A DNA stretch of 7,441 nt from Planctomycetota bacterium (GTDB lineage: Bacteria > Planctomycetota > Planctomycetia > Planctomycetales > Planctomycetaceae): positions 1-7,441 of the forward strand of contig JAEYWB010000830.1 in the NCBI GenBank assembly GCA_023429275.1. Reading direction: 5' to 3'. The translations under genes and the position numbers were made by a program. The notes beneath the pieces were generated by a model. It had not been told where the DNA came from. It was given only the letters and a program-made list of their open reading frames with translations, and searched no databases. Positions 6,607 to 7,441 of this stretch are shown in pieces. Numbering within the stretch: the first letter of the stretch is position 1; each line of letters starts with the position of its first letter.

Positions 6607-6990
6607 ATGATCTCGGACGAACGATTCCCGCAGGCGATCGAGCTCTTCGACGCCCGGGAGTTCTTCGCCTGTCATGATGTGCTGGAGGAACTCTGGTCAG
6701 AAACCTATTCCGAGGAACGCGACTTCCTGCAGGGACTGATCCACGCCGCCGTGGCGCTGCATCACTTCGAAGGGGGAAACCTCGGCGGAGCCCGGAAGAT
6801 GTTCGACTCTCAGTCGAAGTATCTTCGCCCCTACCACCCGACTTACGCGGGGGTCGACCTTGTCGAGTTCCAACGCCAGATGACCGCGTGTTTCGCTGAG
6901 TTGCTGAAAGCCGCCGACTACCCCCTCGGACTGCAGCTCGACGACGCGCGGGTTCCACGTCTCTCCGATTGCCTGACGCGAGGTCACTGA
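6607..6990 (+). CDS. DUF309 family protein
   Basis: This is a 127-residue soluble, all-helical protein of the DUF309 family, whose function is unknown. The hallmark segments are present: HDVLEELW (23-30), FLQGLIHAAVALHH (40-53), then N58 and GGAR (60-63). In this family the conserved His, Glu and Trp of the first motif and the His of the second line a pocket of a small helical bundle, but no reaction is established. The ATG at 6607 gives MISDERFPQAIELF, the normal beginning of the family. It has no Shine-Dalgarno sequence, so it may use leaderless or weak initiation. The C-terminus from about residue 104 is a short family-variable tail. The stop overlaps the next gene's start by one base (TGATG), so the two are expected to be translated in sequence. 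Confidence 0.92.
   Translation: MISDERFPQAIELFDAREFFACHDVLEELWSETYSEERDFLQGLIHAAVALHHFEGGNLGGARKMFDSQSKYLRPYHPTYAGVDLVEFQRQMTACFAELLKAADYPLGLQLDDARVPRLSDCLTRGH
6980..6984 (+). promoter_or_regulatory. Internal ribosome-binding site for the overlapping downstream gene
   Basis: GAGGT inside the last codons of the DUF309 gene lies five bases before the ATG at 6990. It is the strongest evidence that the overlapping downstream frame is real and starts there. Confidence 0.6.
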
Positions 6991-7441
6991 TGTCCGATGC
7001 TGATCGCGAGCGAAACGACCTGTCCGATTTTCCCGGGGTTGCCCTGTCGCTCGCGGAATGTGCCCTGGTTCTCTCGCCGCACCAGACTGCGATCGTCTCG
7101 CTCGCGGTGACGTCCTACGAAGATCTGCGGGATGCCCTCGACGCCTGCCGCGGATTTGTCGTCGTCCCGAACTCGACGGCGAGTCCGTCCTGGCACGCCC
7201 CGGACTGCCTGGCCCGGGTCGTGGCTCGGTCTCTCGAAGAAACACGCGTCGTCCTCGCGGTTCGCGGACTCTGCCGGGCCGAAACGACTCAGCGGTACGG
7301 TCTTCCCGCCGGACGCGAACTGCTTGCCGTCCGGCTGCTCGCTGACCGGCTCGTCGAAACCCCGACGATCCATCGGGACAACCGGCGACGGGAGCTTCTC
7401 GAGGCCGCGTCTGAACTGATTCCCCGCCCCCTCCCGATGGT
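6990..7441 (+). CDS. Probable divergent LON substrate-binding-domain protein, cut by the window end
   Basis: The frame opened by the ATG at 6990 runs without a stop to the window edge and gives 150 codons. I read it as a divergent form of the LON N-terminal (substrate-binding) domain found as a stand-alone protein in many bacteria. The points of similarity are FPGVALSL near 14-21 in place of the usual FPL-P-vLFPG opening, YEDLRDAL (43-50) for the YR-M--dAL helix, LARVVA (74-79), RVVLAVRGLCRAE (86-98) for the R--v-v-G--R strand pair, and GRELLAVRLLADR (108-120) for the following strand. The region around 54-72 is shorter or altered. Stand-alone LON-domain proteins lack the AAA+ and protease parts, and their role is unclear; whether those parts follow here cannot be seen. 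GAGGT upstream and the one-base overlap with DUF309 support the start. The family assignment is moderate. Confidence 0.65.
   Translation, partial: MSDADRERNDLSDFPGVALSLAECALVLSPHQTAIVSLAVTSYEDLRDALDACRGFVVVPNSTASPSWHAPDCLARVVARSLEETRVVLAVRGLCRAETTQRYGLPAGRELLAVRLLADRLVETPTIHRDNRRRELLEAASELIPRPLPM

Noticed and set aside
6697..7245. A 182-residue minus-strand frame over DUF309 and the LON-like gene
   Set aside because: It is antisense to a clear DUF309 protein and contains no motif or plausible start context.
1..7441. Signs of a mobile element, CRISPR array, tRNA or defence system
   Set aside because: I saw no transposase, integrase or nuclease-helicase genes other than the repair enzyme nth, no spaced direct repeats of CRISPR type, no tRNA-like cloverleaf and no long terminal repeats.

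Overview
This is a GC-rich (visually about 60-65%) bacterial chromosomal window. It most resembles a member of the Planctomycetota. That assignment is inference, resting on three points: a secreted protein with an N-terminal CPFC motif of a type I associate with planctomycetes, large uncharacterised membrane and toroid-like proteins of planctomycete style, and weak or missing Shine-Dalgarno sequences before several genes. Nothing indicates a phage, plasmid, transposon, CRISPR array, tRNA or rRNA.

Layout. Five genes lie on the minus strand, read from right to left. They are nth (endonuclease III, 6469-5786), a secreted CPFC-motif protein (5568-4378), pyrF (orotidine 5'-phosphate decarboxylase, 4349-3441), a polytopic GT-C-like membrane protein (3209-1521) and a membrane-anchored protein of unknown function (1445-132). 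At the right end two genes run on the plus strand, divergently from nth. They are a DUF309 protein (6607-6990) and, overlapping it by one base in a TGATG junction, the first 150 codons of a protein that looks like a divergent LON substrate-binding domain (6990 to the window end). The 131 bases at the left edge hold a perfect hairpin just after the last minus-strand stop, and perhaps the first codons of another minus-strand gene.

How the genes relate. Nth (base-excision repair) and PyrF (last step of UMP synthesis) are housekeeping enzymes. The secreted protein and pyrF are 28 bases apart and probably share a transcript. The membrane protein and the anchored protein are 75 bases apart and may form a second unit, but a shared function is not shown. 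The DUF309/LON pair is probably translationally coupled: a clear GAGGT lies inside the end of the first gene, five bases before the second ATG.

Non-coding structure. The clearest non-coding signal is a run of four to five 7-base units of the form GCTGANN, which runs into the pyrF stop codon. Other signals are a perfect 7-bp hairpin after the left-most gene, nested inverted repeats and a palindrome between nth and DUF309, and structured sequence after nth. I see no convincing new defence or mobile system. The best leads are the uncharacterised families and the DUF309-LON pairing.
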